Source: Ipomoea triloba (taxonomy: Eukaryota; Streptophyta; Magnoliopsida; Solanales; Convolvulaceae). Taken from it: DNA of 64,000 nt. The position numbers and the translations under genes are program-made. The stretch's first letter is position 1; each line of letters starts with the position of its first letter. Below, piece after piece: positions 37,090-48,367 of this stretch. The stretch lies in the NCBI RefSeq assembly GCF_003576645.1, contig NC_044929.1, positions 19,656,658-19,720,657 of the forward strand, read 5' to 3'. Below the pieces are notes generated by a model. That model did no database searches, was not told the DNA's origin, and saw only the letters and a program-made list of their open reading frames with translations.

Positions 37090-38099
37090 CATGGAGCAAA
37101 TGTTATACTAGTATTTAAGTTTAGTGTAAGGTGTGTTCTGTACATATCGCTAACTATTTATACATATATGATTAGGACATAACATTTAACAAACTAAGTA
37201 ACTTGCCCATAATTACTAACTAAATTTTTCAAGTACGGAGTATATAACAACAAACCTCAACAAGCTTAATAGAAATCTTCTTTGGACTAGACCATAATAT
37301 CTAGCTTGATCCAATCGTCCCATTCAATTGACTGCAAACCGTAGTTGACCTCGTGTCCAAGGCAAAATTTGGTTCAGTACCCCGCGTGTTGAAGCTGAGA
37401 TCGAATACGTAACGTTTGAGGGAGAAAATACAATATGAACATTCAAACCAATGATCTTATAAGAGCAACCTTTTTTCAGGAAGAAAAAATTAGGTGTTGA
37501 CTTTTACACTAATGAGGAAGGTGGTTTTTTATACTACAAGTTTGATTTTTATTGGGGCTCACATGAAAAGAGAAAAGGAGAAAAAGCAGCCAAGAGACGC
37601 GCGTTGAGTGCAATATTTACGCACCATGCTCAGCATGTAAACCAAGCTTTTTACTTTTTTTTTTAAAAAAAATTATTAGATTTCTTTTTTTTTTTCTTTT
37701 CTCCACGCCTTTTTTCTCTTCCTCCCCTCTCTCCTAATTGACACATCAAAAACCTCTAAAAACTTGAAGCTGGTTTTTCAACAAATAGAGAGTTCTTTTT
37801 GTTTTTTGTTCTTTTTCATAAAGATCTAGTTTTTGTCTCCATAGTAGACCCACCAAGACAAAAACAAAAATAAAGCTGACTCGCGTGAGGCGCAAATCTA
37901 GTCCTGGGCGTGTAAATCTTTACCTTCTCTATTTTTTTATTTTTATTTTTTATCTTTTTTTTTTTTTTACTTTTTGAGATTTTGTTTTTCTTTTTTTTTC
38001 TTTCTTTCCATTTTCTCTTTCGTAATCACACCTGATTTTCAAAATCTATGCTTATTCCAAATGTTCTGACTTTAAATTTATTGAGTCCAAACGAGTACT
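37090..38099. other. Intergenic upstream of small gene 3
   Basis: T-rich and CT-rich tracts (37650-37735, 37925-38020). 37565-37640 and 37870-37915 contain CACGCGTTGAG and GACTCGCGTGAGGCGC words like those in the GAGCATC-type elements at 42582 and 49085, probably a remnant of that class. Confidence 0.35.
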
Positions 38100-38106
38100 A
38101 TGTTTC

Positions 38107-38194
38107 CACGTGTACACCAACTCAAAAGAAAAAAAAAAAAAAAGACTCCCCAGTCTCCACTCACGTGGGCCCCAGCAAAGATCTGCTATAAAAA
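38107..38194 (+). promoter_or_regulatory. Promoter of small gene 3: two G-boxes and TATA
   Basis: CACGTG at 38107-38112 and again at 38162-38167 (CTCACGTGGGCC), followed by TATAAAAA at 38187-38194, 92 bases before the ATG. G-boxes bind plant bZIP/bHLH factors and are common in light-, ABA- and stress-responsive promoters; which applies here is unknown. Confidence 0.65.
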
Positions 38195-38285
38195 TTCTCT
38201 TCTGTCTGTCATACTTTCTTCACTCAAAACTCCATCTCTTTTGCTTTCTCATTTCCTTCAGAATATTCATCAACCCAATTTCGAG

Positions 38286-38501
38286 ATGGAATCCGCAGCC
38301 ACAACCCGAGGAAACAGCCGCAAAGCAAGGCTCCCTCCCAAAAGAGGACAGCTAAAATTCAGAATTTTCAAGAAAATCTTGAAATCCGTGGCAACAGTCT
38401 TCTCGGCGGCTGCCGGAAATCTTGGAAGGAGAGCCGGAGGGAATGGGGCCGCCGCCGCCGCCGGCGAACCCCGCGTCACTCCGGCTGATCGGAACTCGTA
38501 A
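38286..38501 (+). CDS. Small basic PPxRG-motif protein, member 3 (71 aa)
   Basis: Unrecognised function. Residues 16-30 (LPPKRGQLKFRIFKK) carry the family signature, continued by ILKSVATVFSAA, an amphipathic helix with basic and hydrophobic faces. The tail (from about 44) is alanine/glycine/arginine-rich (GRRAGG, five A) and ends VTPADRNS. The SP/TP and GYxSGxDSD tail of members 4-6 is absent apart from one TP. An upstream in-frame ATG at 38100 would add 62 residues, but it lies before the TATA box at 38187, so 38286 is the start. The leader is CT-rich. No signal peptide; net charge strongly positive. Coding GC is far above the flanks, with GCC/GGC codons. The reverse frame at 38270 is a shadow. 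Confidence 0.72.
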   Translation: MESAATTRGNSRKARLPPKRGQLKFRIFKKILKSVATVFSAAAGNLGRRAGGNGAAAAAGEPRVTPADRNS

Positions 38502-38519
38502 TGGGTAGAGCTTAAAGTG

Positions 38520-40550
38520 TAGTGTAATCTTCTTCTACGCGATGAATTATTATTGCCCGTCGGCCGGTGAAGTTTCTAACCTGTAAGTTCAAGAAAACAG
38601 AGAGCATTGTTGACTCTGTTCTTTACTATTATTGTATATATAAAACTGTGTTTTACTTTTTTTTTTATTTCTTTCCCCAAATATTCATAGATGACTTTTT
38701 TTGTTTTTAATTATTTTTATTGCAACCAAGCAAAATCTCTGAAAATGAAGCTTATGAGTTGTGACATGGGGCACGTATGTATGGCTCATGATAAAAATTA
38801 ATTAATTTATAAATAATTGATAAATGTGAACTTAAAGATTGTAATTAATGAAAGCAGCAATGAGATTTTAGAAGGGGACACAGAATTTTCTTTTCCAATG
38901 CAAGATTTGAAAGTAAATGCTTATTTTCTAACGTGATAAATAAAAGTCGATTCATATAATAATTAAATTTGTCACGTGATATTAAAAAGAAAGTAAAGGT
39001 GACTAAAATATATATATACTTTTATGTGTGTATTAAATTAACGAGGTTAAAATTTCCATTCACATCTTGCATAGTTGACCCCTCCACTCCCTCCCCACCC
39101 CCCCCCCAAACCCCACCCGACAAGGAGAAAATGACATGACAAACGAAATGGCACTTGTATTTGTTGCCCTCAAAATGCAAAATTTCTCACCTCAAGGATT
39201 TCTACACCGCAGCCAGACAGGATGGTGAATAGGTAAATCACAGTGACTTGGGGAATTAATACTTAAAAAAAGTCCACAACATTAAGTGTAACTTTACACT
39301 GCAGGTGTCATTTCTTGATTCGGCTTTCTTAAATTGCCTGTAATCTATCATATAAGTGTCCATGAGCATCATACTTTGTATTTGTAAAACTTTGAGGTTG
39401 TCAATATACACATTTATATTGTCATTAATTATAGGGTTAAACAGAAAATAAGATTCGGTCTATGAGGTTATTCTTTCTTTTTATTTATTTATTTATAATT
39501 TTTAATGTTATGATTGTTATAATGTTATCTGTGTTGTTTAATTAGCTACGTACTAGTTTAGACTATGCATTTAGTATTAAGAATTATTATATAACATATG
39601 GTAGACTAAGGTTAAAATATTGGACCTTCTGGAAACAAATCATGGTCCATTATATTGATCCTTTAATGGTTGGATAAACAAAGCTGGACTTGATTCAATT
39701 CATCAATCTCCTTCTCACTCCCACGCATTGACTTTACAAGTCTTCCCCAAAAAAATCTTTGACCAAAATAGAGATTTAAGAAAATATATATTTAATAATT
39801 AATTAAGTGATATATCTTAATTTTGTCTTAATATTTTATTGTTTAAATTTTTTAATTAAATGGCATTTTAGATAATAAAAGTTGTGATTGTATGGAATAA
39901 CTTTTTTGTTAAATAATTAATATAATCAGAGAGTATTATTTAATGGATAAACGGAGCAATATCCTAGGATTGTTAGAGATGTTTAAGGTATCAATTTTAA
40001 TTAATGTCCAGATGAAGTGACATGTTGCTTGTACTATTCAAATGTTATGGCACCTACTCAATTGTGCAACTATAGAGCCTTATCCATAGACCATAGGAGT
40101 GTTTCGTTCAAATTATTTCATATAATTTTATAATAACATCATATTCTCTTATTTGGTTACCGAGAATGTGATGTTTTCAAATTTTATTTTTAGTTTATTT
40201 TTGATAGTTTTAGTGGGATCACATTTTCCTTCTTAAATTATGTGAGATTCTCGAGAAATTAAAGTTACATTATCTCAAAATATCTCATGAATGTTTTTTT
40301 TAACTATTTGAAGCAGCCATATAGCAAAAGGGATATCATAGAAAGGAGTTATATAGTACTCCGTATTAATTTAATACGATTTAGAAAGAGCTGAAAAAAG
40401 TTTGAAATGAAAGTCGTCTAAAGTGAGCACCACAAACATTAACTTTTCAATGAATGAACATTTATTTTTATATGTTTTATAATTTCATTTGATTTTTAGC
40501 ATTTCAGTGTAAGGTCATATGTTTTATAAATAAAACTAACTCATATCACA
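38520..40550. other. 3' flank of small gene 3 and AT-rich intergenic DNA
   Basis: No gene seen over about 2 kb. A C-rich run (39085-39118) and several AT-rich stretches are present. No terminal repeats were recognised. Confidence 0.4.
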
Positions 40551-40561
40551 TATTAGGTTTA

Positions 40562-41202
40562 GAGCAAATATCATTTTTAGTCCCTCAACTATAATATATG
40601 TATCAATTTTGGCCCTTGACTATTAAAATTTTCAAATTAGGTGCATGACTATTCAATTTGTATCACATTTGGTCCTTGACTATTAACATTTTCAAATTAG
40701 GTGCATGACTATTCAATTTGTATCACATTTGGTCCTTGACTATTAACATTTTCAAATTAGGTGCATGACTATTCATTTTTGTATCACATTAGGCGAAGTC
40801 ACCGGTGACCGACTAATTTATTTAATTTTTATTTTAAAAATTATTTTAATACTCCGTAACTTTTAAATAAAAAAAAACTTAAAAATAAAAAATAATAATA
40901 ATAAAAATAGAAAACGCCAGTCACCCCCGATGATTTTGTTAGAAATTTGGCCGGAAAATTTAACTGCAGGACCAAATGTGATACAAAATGAATAGTCATG
41001 CACCTAATTTGAAAATGTTAATAGTCAAGGACCAAAAGTGATACAAATTGAATAGTCATGCACCTAATTTGAAAATGTTAATAGTCAAGGACCAAAAGTG
41101 ATACAAATTGAATAGTCATGAACCTAATTTGAAATTTTTAATAGTCAAGGACCAAAATTGATACATGTATTATAGTTGAGGGACTAAAAATGATATTTTC
41201 TC
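40562..41202. mobile_element. Mutator-like foldback MITE with 60-bp repeats in both arms
   Basis: 641 bp. Left end GAGCAAATATCATTTTTAGTCC, right end complement ...GGACTAAAAATGATATTTTCTC. TTAGGTTTA lies on both sides (40553-40561, 41203-41211), a 9-bp duplication. Each arm contains three tandem copies of a 60-bp unit (TATTAACATTTTCAAATTAGG... on the left, its complement on the right), spaced at exactly 60 bases. The centre holds CGGTGACCG and CCCCCGATGATT. Non-coding. Confidence 0.88.
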
Positions 41203-41637
41203 TTAGGTTTATGGACAAGGTTAGCAATTTTAGTTCTTAGCTTGTTCCACTAAGGCAAATTTTTATTGGAGTTTTTGCAAGTTGGAAAATGACTTTGGAC
41301 TACATCCATTTCATCCCTTTTCCTTTCATATATAGTCTTTTATTAATCCGAGATTCTTATTTAAACAAAAGTTTGTTTAGATTTTAATTAATTCCAAAAT
41401 ATGGATAATGATCACGTTTTCATTTGCATATACAATGTGACAATGTTCAATTAATTAAACATTAAAATAAGCAAAGAAAGAATACCTATTCGGCTATTCT
41501 TTTGGGAGAAGAAAGAATACCTCTTTTGTGAGGTTTAGTTACTATTACACAGTAGTTTATTATCTCTTGTGAGTTCAATTTTCTTTATTTAGATAGTCTC
41601 TAAAAAAAGAGAGAAAACTTTTGCCCTGTATATTATA

Positions 41638-42040
41638 GAGTTAATTATTGAAATGGTCCATTAATTATAGTGAAATTACCGATTTAGTCTTTGACTATTT
41701 CTTTTAACTAATTGAGTCTCTCAACTTTAAAAATTTTAACCAATTTGGTTCTCCGTTTATTTTGTCATTACACATCCGTTAACTCGGGACCAAATTGATA
41801 ATTTTGCTATAGTCAATGGATCATTTTGGTCATTACGTGCACCATTTCTGTAAAAATTTAATTACTGAATAGGTCCCTTAATTATAATGAAATTACTAAT
41901 TTGGTCACGTGTTAACGGACGTCTAACGGCAAAACAAACGGAGGACCAAATTGATTAAGATTTTTAAAGTTAATGAACTTAATTGGTCAAAAAATAGTCA
42001 AGAACCAAATTGGTAATTTTGCTAAAAATTAATTCGTAAA
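41638..42040. mobile_element. Foldback MITE, 11.8-kb family
   Basis: Left arm GAGTTAATTATTGAAATGGTCC, TCTCAACTTTAAAAATTTTAACC, CTCCGTTTATTTTG. The centre has GTTAACTCGGGACC against GTTAACGGACGTC. The right arm has complements (CAAACGGAGGACC, TTAATTGGTCAAAAAATAGTC). The right end has eroded, so no target duplication is clear. Confidence 0.6.
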
Positions 42041-42254
42041 TAATTAAGGAACAAAAAACTATTCGGCAAACATTTGAGAGACAAAAAGTGATGAAAACAT
42101 AATTGAAAGATAAAAAGTATTATTTCTTTATAATTCAAAAATGAAAATTGTTATTTATCATATTGTATTTATGAAAACACAAAATCTTAATCACCACCTT
42201 TATAATTAATATAAGTTCATGCTATTATGCTAACAACATATGCTCCTTAAAAAT

Positions 42255-42345
42255 AAAAAGTAAAACAAAAACAAAAACAAAAACAAAAAAACGAAAAACA
42301 AAAAACAAAAAAAACAAAAACAAAAAAAAAACCAAAAAAAACAAT
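42255..42345. repeat. A-rich (CAAAAA)n tract
   Basis: Repeated AACAAAAACAAAAACAAAAA words, simple sequence. Confidence 0.85.
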
Positions 42346-42581
42346 GTTGATAGATTGGTTACGTTTTTACTTGGAGTGAATATGTCACTAGAGATGGACT
42401 CCATTGGTAATTATCTAGAACTTTTGTATAAGGGATAGTGGCAGAGCTGTATTTTCCATTCGTTAGAGGGTTTACGAGATTTACACTTTTAAAGCATGTG
42501 CGTTAAAAATCAAGTTTATATATTGAACAACATTTTGGTACCAATTGAATCGTTTGGGGTTACATTTAGTTGACAAACCTC

Positions 42582-43012
42582 AGAGCATCTCCAATAGTGT
42601 TTTTGGAATGATTTTTAGAAAATTTTTGAGGCATTGTATCCTAGATGAAAGTAAAAGAAGATGGAGAGAGGAAAATAGAGAATGTTGCAAAAAAAAATTG
42701 ATTTTTGGTCTCTATTGTAGACCCCACCTAAAAACATACTCCGTAATAAATTCACCTGGTGCACGTGAGACGCACTAGGAGCGCCCAATGTGCGGGTCTC
42801 AATTGTGGGCCCCACCTTAAAATATAATAAGTTTGCCTGATGCACGTGAGGCGCACCAGGAGCGCCCAATGTGCGCGTGTTGCGGGCGCGTTAATACGAT
42901 TTTTTTTTTCAAATTTTTGTTTTGCTTTTTTTCTTTTTCTTTTTCTCTTCTCTCTCATCTTCTATTTTCTCGTCACAAACTTCTCAAAAACTAAGACTAT
43001 TGAAGATGCTCT
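42582..43012. mobile_element. GAGCATCTCC-type element with duplicated GC-rich core
   Basis: Ends AGAGCATCTCCAATAGTG and CTATTGAAGATGCTCT are inverted. Inside, a unit of about 82-84 bp (GTCTC.ATTGTRGRCCCCACCT ... GCACGTGAGRCGCAC.AGGAGCGCCCAATGTGCG) is present twice. Flanking duplication not clear. Such GAGCATC-ended repeats are common MITE-like elements in eudicots. Translations over it are not genes. It lies about 600 bases upstream of small gene 4. Confidence 0.6.
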
Positions 43013-43170
43013 GAGAAGGAAGTCGACTCCCTAGCAACATACACTACAACTCTACAAGCATTTATGTTGTGTTTTATTTTCATAGCACGGAGTATAAAAT
43101 ATGAAAGTAAAAAATAAAAAGAAAATGTGACTGGTTGAAAAGTACTGTAGAAGAAAAAAGAAGATGGAGC

Positions 43171-43370
43171 CACGTGTCAGTGGACACATCACCCAGTCCC
43201 AGATTCACACTAGACACTTGGAGACTTGCCCCATACGCTCAATGCGAAAGTTCACACCTTAAGTAACCAGAAATTGCATGCTAACCCTTCACCGGCTCGC
43301 CCTGCTACAAGCTTGCGGCCCAAGTGTATCAAAATTTGCATTTTAGTCCCTCCAGATTTTACTATAAATA
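43171..43370 (+). promoter_or_regulatory. Promoter of small gene 4: G-box and TATA
   Basis: GCCACGTGTCAG at 43170 (G-box CACGTG 43171-43176, of the CACGTGTC type often seen in ABA-response elements) and TATAAATA at 43363-43370. The predicted start of transcription lies near 43395, leaving a leader of about 215 bases rich in CT and TTTTCAAAAA words. Confidence 0.6.
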
Positions 43371-43611
43371 TGTGCTCCAGTCAAGTCAGACACTCACCAA
43401 ACTCATTTTTCTCTGCTCTTTGCAAAACCCGCAACAAAGCACTCTCAAAAGCCTCCTTTAAAAGTCTCTGTATTTTTGTCAAAAAAAAAAATCTCTGTTT
43501 TTTTTTCAAAAAAAAGAGTCTCTGTTTTTTGCTTTCAAAAATTAAAAAAAAAAACAAAACAAAACAAAACCAAAAAAGTCTCTGTTTTTCCGGCAAACCG
43601 GAATCTGGGAA

Positions 43612-43848
43612 ATGGAATACCGCCGGGAAAAAGCTAAGAGCAAGTCCGCCCAGGCGCTCCCACCGAGACGGGGGCAGATCACGCTTAGGATTCTCAAGTC
43701 GCTGGTGAAATCTGCCGCGGAATTGGTCTCCGCCGGGGATTCGAAGAGGAAGGACGGCGGCTCCGGCGTCATTAGCCCGATTTCTGACGCCACTCCTGCG
43801 CAAACCCCGAGCGGATATGATTCCGGCGTCGATTCCGACTATCGATAG
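43612..43848 (+). CDS. Small PPxRG-motif protein with acidic SP/TP tail, member 4 (78 aa)
   Basis: Unrecognised function. Layout: basic N-terminus MEYRREKAKSKS, signature LPPRRGQITLRILK (residues 16-29), helix SLVKSAAELVSA, a short K/R/G-rich linker (about 41-52), then SPISDATPAQTPSGYDSGVDSDYR to the end. The tail has three S/T-P sites (55-56, 61-62, 65-66) and ends in GYDSGVDSD, shared with members 5 and 6. No signal peptide or membrane helix, so a cytosolic/nuclear protein or a precursor released without the secretory route is possible. The ATG was chosen over the upstream in-frame codon set (ORF from 43226 in another frame) because MEYRR is shared with member 5. Highest similarity is to member 5, 4.5 kb downstream. 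AATAAA candidates lie near 44009. Confidence 0.8.
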   Translation: MEYRREKAKSKSAQALPPRRGQITLRILKSLVKSAAELVSAGDSKRKDGGSGVISPISDATPAQTPSGYDSGVDSDYR

Positions 43849-43879
43849 CAATAATCGTCTTCTCAATTTCCTGTCAATA

Positions 43880-45719
43880 GTGAGATGTATGCACAGATTT
43901 TGACATTTTGTTGAATAGAACAGGGGAAATCAACTCTGTTTTTTTACCCCTGTTTTTTTTTTTTAATTAATATTATTGATTCTGTAATATTTGTTCATAT
44001 ACTTTTCAATAAATTTCAATTTATTGAATTTGTGACCTCTCAATAAGAAGATTCACAATTATACCTCTGGTTGTTAGGTACATTTTCGTATTCTACGAGG
44101 ATTTTTTTCATTTCATTTTTTTTTTAATTTGCGATCTTACCAATTGTTATTTTTTCATTCAAATGGTGATATCTCTTCTCATATAATATATTATATTAAA
44201 ATTAAATATTGTCCGACAAGTGATTAATAATACCATTATTAATAATTATAAACCTAGAAATTATAAAAATCATTTTATTTAAGAATACTAAATTGGTACT
44301 AGTTTATTGGTTAGAATTTTTAAATAGTGATCACAGTCTAATTGATTAATTAATTCACCCTCTCAAATAGCTAATTAAAGAAAATTAATTAATTCACACT
44401 CTCAAATATCTAATTAAAGAAAATAGCTTTTACTCGTCACTCTAAATAAATATAAATTATTTCAAGAAAAATAGTGATTTTAGTTCATTAATTATGTTTA
44501 TATCATAGACTATATTAATATATACATATTATCTCCTTTTAATTTTGTATAAATAACAATTTTAATCAATTAATAACAAACTCTATTAAAATTAACATTG
44601 CACTTTAAATTCTTAAATTATTGAATAACATATTAATTATTTCGTAGAGTTTCTCAAATTTTCTCAGCTAAATATTTATATATACCAATTCTCTTTATTT
44701 GTAATGAAATTTTTTTTATTTGAAAATTGTAATGAAAAATTGTTAGTTACTTAAGATTTATGAAAATTGTAATGAAAAATTGTTAGTTACTTAAGATTTA
44801 TAAATAGTATCTACTTATCTTTAGCTTCAAAGTTAAATGTCAATTTAAATTAATTTTGTTTTTTAAATAATCAAGGTGATTTTTATATGTTTGGTTTCAT
44901 ATTTCTATAGTAGTGTAGTATATTTGTAATGTTTTTGTTTCGTACATAAATTCTTGATGAGCATTTAAGTAAACTGAATGTTCAAATAACATATATTGAT
45001 TTGTGATCTATAATATGTATATTTATATCAAATTTTCATATTAACATTTATTTATGTGAGCAAATTATTACATAATAATTTTTTTAAAAATATATGTCGA
45101 TAATCTAATATGCTTATTTTTTTTGTGATGTCTTGTTGCAAATAGAAAATTGAAAATGCAAGTGTGGTAAAACCACAGTTCTTTATTTTTTATAAAAATG
45201 AAAATGACATATGATGCTTATAGATTAGAGACTCACTCCAACTTATTTACATAAAAACAACAAAATACTTAAATTCATAATATTTCTTTCGACCATTAAT
45301 ATTTAGTAAACTTGATAATCACAACAATTTTAAAGTTTTAACTACACTCCAATGGCCCAAAAAAATGTTTGTGAACCTCAACAATTAATTAATTATTTAA
45401 TAAAAAATGACATAAATAAAAAATTATTAAGGTGTCCCTCAATAATTTGAAACTTTAAAATACATTATTAATATTAACATAATTTATTAATGATGAACTA
45501 AAACTATCATTTTACACATAATTAAAAGAGAAATTTTATGTGTGATAATAATTCATGAATTGAGTCTATAATATGAGTATAATTAATGTATTAAATTATA
45601 TTTTTTGTTATTTCAATTTTATTTTTAAATTTGGTAACTTAAAATTGAAACGTGGCCACGTGGGTGCAAAAAACTTGAATTATGTACACGCCATTGCTTT
45701 ATCATCATCTAAAAATGTT
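43880..45719. other. AT-rich intergenic DNA with small duplications
   Basis: No gene seen. Two short tandem duplications: 44341-44428 (AATTAATTCACNCTCTCAAATA, two units of about 43 bp) and 44722-44801 (GAAAATTGTAATGAAAAATTG, two units of about 40 bp). Confidence 0.5.
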
Positions 45720-45741
45720 AACTCAAAGGAGTCCATTCCAT

Positions 45742-45791
45742 TTTTTTTTTTTTTTTTTTTTTTGATCTAAAGATGAGGGGGTTACCCAAAC
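45742..45791 (-). mobile_element. 50-bp poly-A-tailed insertion with 22-bp target duplication
   Basis: A T run of about 22 then GATCTAAAGATGAGGGGGTTACCCAAAC, flanked by AACTCAAAGGAGTCCATTCC-type copies at 45720-45741 and 45792-45813 (22 bp, one mismatch). On the - strand this is only about 28 bases of 3' sequence plus a poly-A tail: an extremely 5'-truncated retroposon insertion. Confidence 0.8.
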
Positions 45792-45813
45792 AACTCGAAG
45801 GAGTCCATTCCAT

Positions 45814-47500
45814 AGTCCATACTATCATTTAATGTAGTATAATAAATACGTATATAACAGCTATGCATTGCTTGGCATAGTTGCACTTACCAAAACGCAA
45901 GCAATGACACAAGAATATTCTCTACTTTGATACTCCCTATTCTTTATTCAATTGAGTTTTAGTGGAATGTGAAAAACTAAATTTTTATATTATCACACTT
46001 AAATTTAATGTTTATTAAATTAATATTTAATTAGAGGACTAAATTTGGAACAAAATCAATAGTCAAGGATCATTTATAGTTACGTTACATTGAAAGTCGA
46101 TGATAAAAATTTGTAAATGTCAATAATCAAGGGACCATTCATGGTAAAATTGAAAGTCGGTGATAAAAATTAATAAATGTTAATAGTCAATAGACTATTC
46201 CTGAAATTAACTCTTTAGAGTGATTTATCTCTCTTGTGTGAAGTGGTGGAATAGATGGAGCATGGCTCTTATCTCTAAATGTCACGAGTTCAACAAATAG
46301 CCTCTTAATCGAGTCAGATTGGACCCGTTGCAAAAGGTCTTCATAATATAGTTTACCTCTCCAATTTTCTATTGCACTATCACTATTTTAATTATTCTAA
46401 TAGACTAATACTCTATTAAACGTTAATTTATGAAAAATTCCACAAAAGCAAACCAGTCTAGATTGTACATAGTTGGCTAGTTTAAATCAAGAAGAAGACT
46501 ATCCACATAAAATTAGACATAGAACATTATGGTTAATAAACTACCAGTATATTATACTGTACTAGTGCATTATGGATTGGCTAATTTTTAGTATAAAAAA
46601 TGTGAAAATATTATATTATTATATGTAGTCTTAGAGGAGCACTTATTAGTCCTTAGTAGGAAGCCCCACTATGTTAACCATGCTAAGTAAACCCAAATAA
46701 AGATCCGTTTGGTATGGAACTATGGAAGTTTCCTTTGCCACTAAGGATCTCCTAGTCCTGCTTGGGATCTCTTGAGATCAAATACGTAACCACAATCATT
46801 CACGCCATTTTACTTATAAATAGCGTAACCCTTATCTACCAATAGCGATACATATACAATATTCGGACATTATTCTTTGACTTTATAACAATTACTTATT
46901 AATGAAAATCATAAATTTTTAATAACATATGTATAAACAAAATTAAAATTTTACTTTACATCTTAAAAACTTTTTTTTTAAATGATGAAATAAACTCACA
47001 ATTACTATCTAAATATGTGTATCGAAAATCATATTCTTTCGTAATAATTTACAAATTACACATGAAAAATAAATTATATTAAAAAATACTGTATATAAAC
47101 GAGCATCTTGGGACATTTGGTTGGCGGTAGCTAGGTTGTTACTCCTCACTAATAGTACTATGCCTTAAGGATTTTTAAGATTACAAATGATTTGGTTCTA
47201 GAAGACTTTGGCTGTTTTATAGCCACGCTAGTCTGGGACTCTGGGTAACTCCCTTCTGTCCGTACGCAAGCAATGACGTATTAGTTCTCCATCGGCTTAC
47301 GTGAGGTGAGCTGTCGCACTGATTTTATTGTAGATCTAAAATATATAAATTGAGGAAATCAAAGTTATGTAATTCCTTGTGTCGTACGGTCTCCTCATAA
47401 ACTTGAACTCATAATCTTTCATTTGGAAGAATTATTTCGTATTACTAGACAAATCACAAGGTCATTGATTAGTGATGATTAGTTAGTTAGTTATTTATTA
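45814..47500. other. Intergenic with old repeat fragments
   Basis: 46050-46215 contains fragments of the foldback class (GATAAAAATT.RTAAATGT.AATAGTCAA, twice). 46245-46365 resembles a SINE (GAGCATGGCTCTTATCTC, CACGAGTTCAAC, GGACCCGTTGCAAAAGGTC). 47395-47465 resembles a SINE in - orientation (AACTTGAACTCATAATC). No host gene recognised. Confidence 0.4.
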
Positions 47501-47510
47501 AAAATAAATA

Positions 47511-47959
47511 GGGTCACACTTGTGTGAGACTGTCACGGATCCTTATTCGTGGGAAGGGTCGGGTCGGGTCAAAGCATCATGCAAATGTTATACTTATATG
47601 TGCAAATATCATACTTATATGCTCAAATATAATACTAATCAAGAATACAATTGTTATTACTTATAAGAGAAAAAGTAATACATTTTTCATAATAAATAAG
47701 GTTGACAAGTGCCCCTTACTTATAAGGGCAAATATAATACTTTTAAGGAAAAAAGTAATACTTTTAAATTGAAATGTAAAAGTATTGTATTTTCCCTTAA
47801 AAGTATTACATTTACCCTTATAAGTAACAAAAATTTTGTTCCCGATTAGTATGACATTTGAGCATATAAGCATGATATTTGTGCATATAAGTGTAACAAT
47901 TGCATAAGGACCCGACCCGAATCGTCTCATGGTGAGACGGTCTCACACAAGTTTTTGCC
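47511..47959. mobile_element. Mutator-like MITE (GTGTGAGAC ends) with 9-bp target duplication
   Basis: 449 bp. Left end GGGTCACACTTGTGTGAGAC and right end GTCTCACACAAGTTTTTGCC are inverted. Further in, GGGTCGGGTCAAAGC and GGACCCGACCC also face each other. AAATAAATA flanks both sides (47502-47510, 47960-47968). The ATACTTATATGYNCAAATATAATAC-type internal repeats fold back too. Non-coding; the ORFs at 47524 and 47661 are the two strands of this palindrome. Confidence 0.85.
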
Positions 47960-48196
47960 AAATAAATATTGTCTGTATGCATACACATATTGGCTGGGCA
48001 TCAATAACAATGTTGTATTATTTTTCATACATCGTGTGCATAAATACTAATTTTTACGAATATGAGTTAACATTGTTTAATAAAATAATATGTTGTTATA
48101 CTGCTACTGAGTTGACCCGGCCACGAGGCAACAACAAAGCTTGGAGGCCAAGCTTCTGAGTTCTGAAACAGAACCTCCTTTCCCTTTCCCTCCTCC

Positions 48197-48325
48197 TATA
48201 AATATGCGCCTGCCCTTGAGCGTCATCGCCTAAGTCACACGCCAAACATCTCCACAATTAAAAACCCCACCAATAGATAACACATATCTCTAATTCTCTC
48301 TCACTCTCTCTCTCTCTCTGCTTTT
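48197..48325 (+). promoter_or_regulatory. Core promoter and CT-rich leader of small gene 5
   Basis: TATAAATA at 48197-48204, 171 bases before the ATG, preceded by GAGTTGACCCGG near 48110 (W-box core TTGACC). The leader contains a (CT)n tract at about 48296-48320. Confidence 0.6.
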
Positions 48326-48367
48326 CTGATCTCTGCTTTAATTTTCCGGCGCACCGGAATCTAGGAG

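Noticed and set aside
38100..38285. N-terminal extension of small gene 3
   Set aside because: The extension lies partly upstream of the TATA box, is Lys-rich from a poly-A run and has no counterpart in the paralogues.
43226..43708. 160-codon ORF overlapping small gene 4 in another frame
   Set aside because: Covers promoter and leader, with poly-Lys/Phe from A/T runs; the frame 43612-43848 carries the family signature instead.
43381..43866. 161-codon - strand ORF opposite small gene 4
   Set aside because: Shadow of a GC-rich coding region; no motif of its own.
47524..47930. Two opposite ORFs of 82 and 89 codons
   Set aside because: They read the two strands of the palindromic MITE at 47511-47959.
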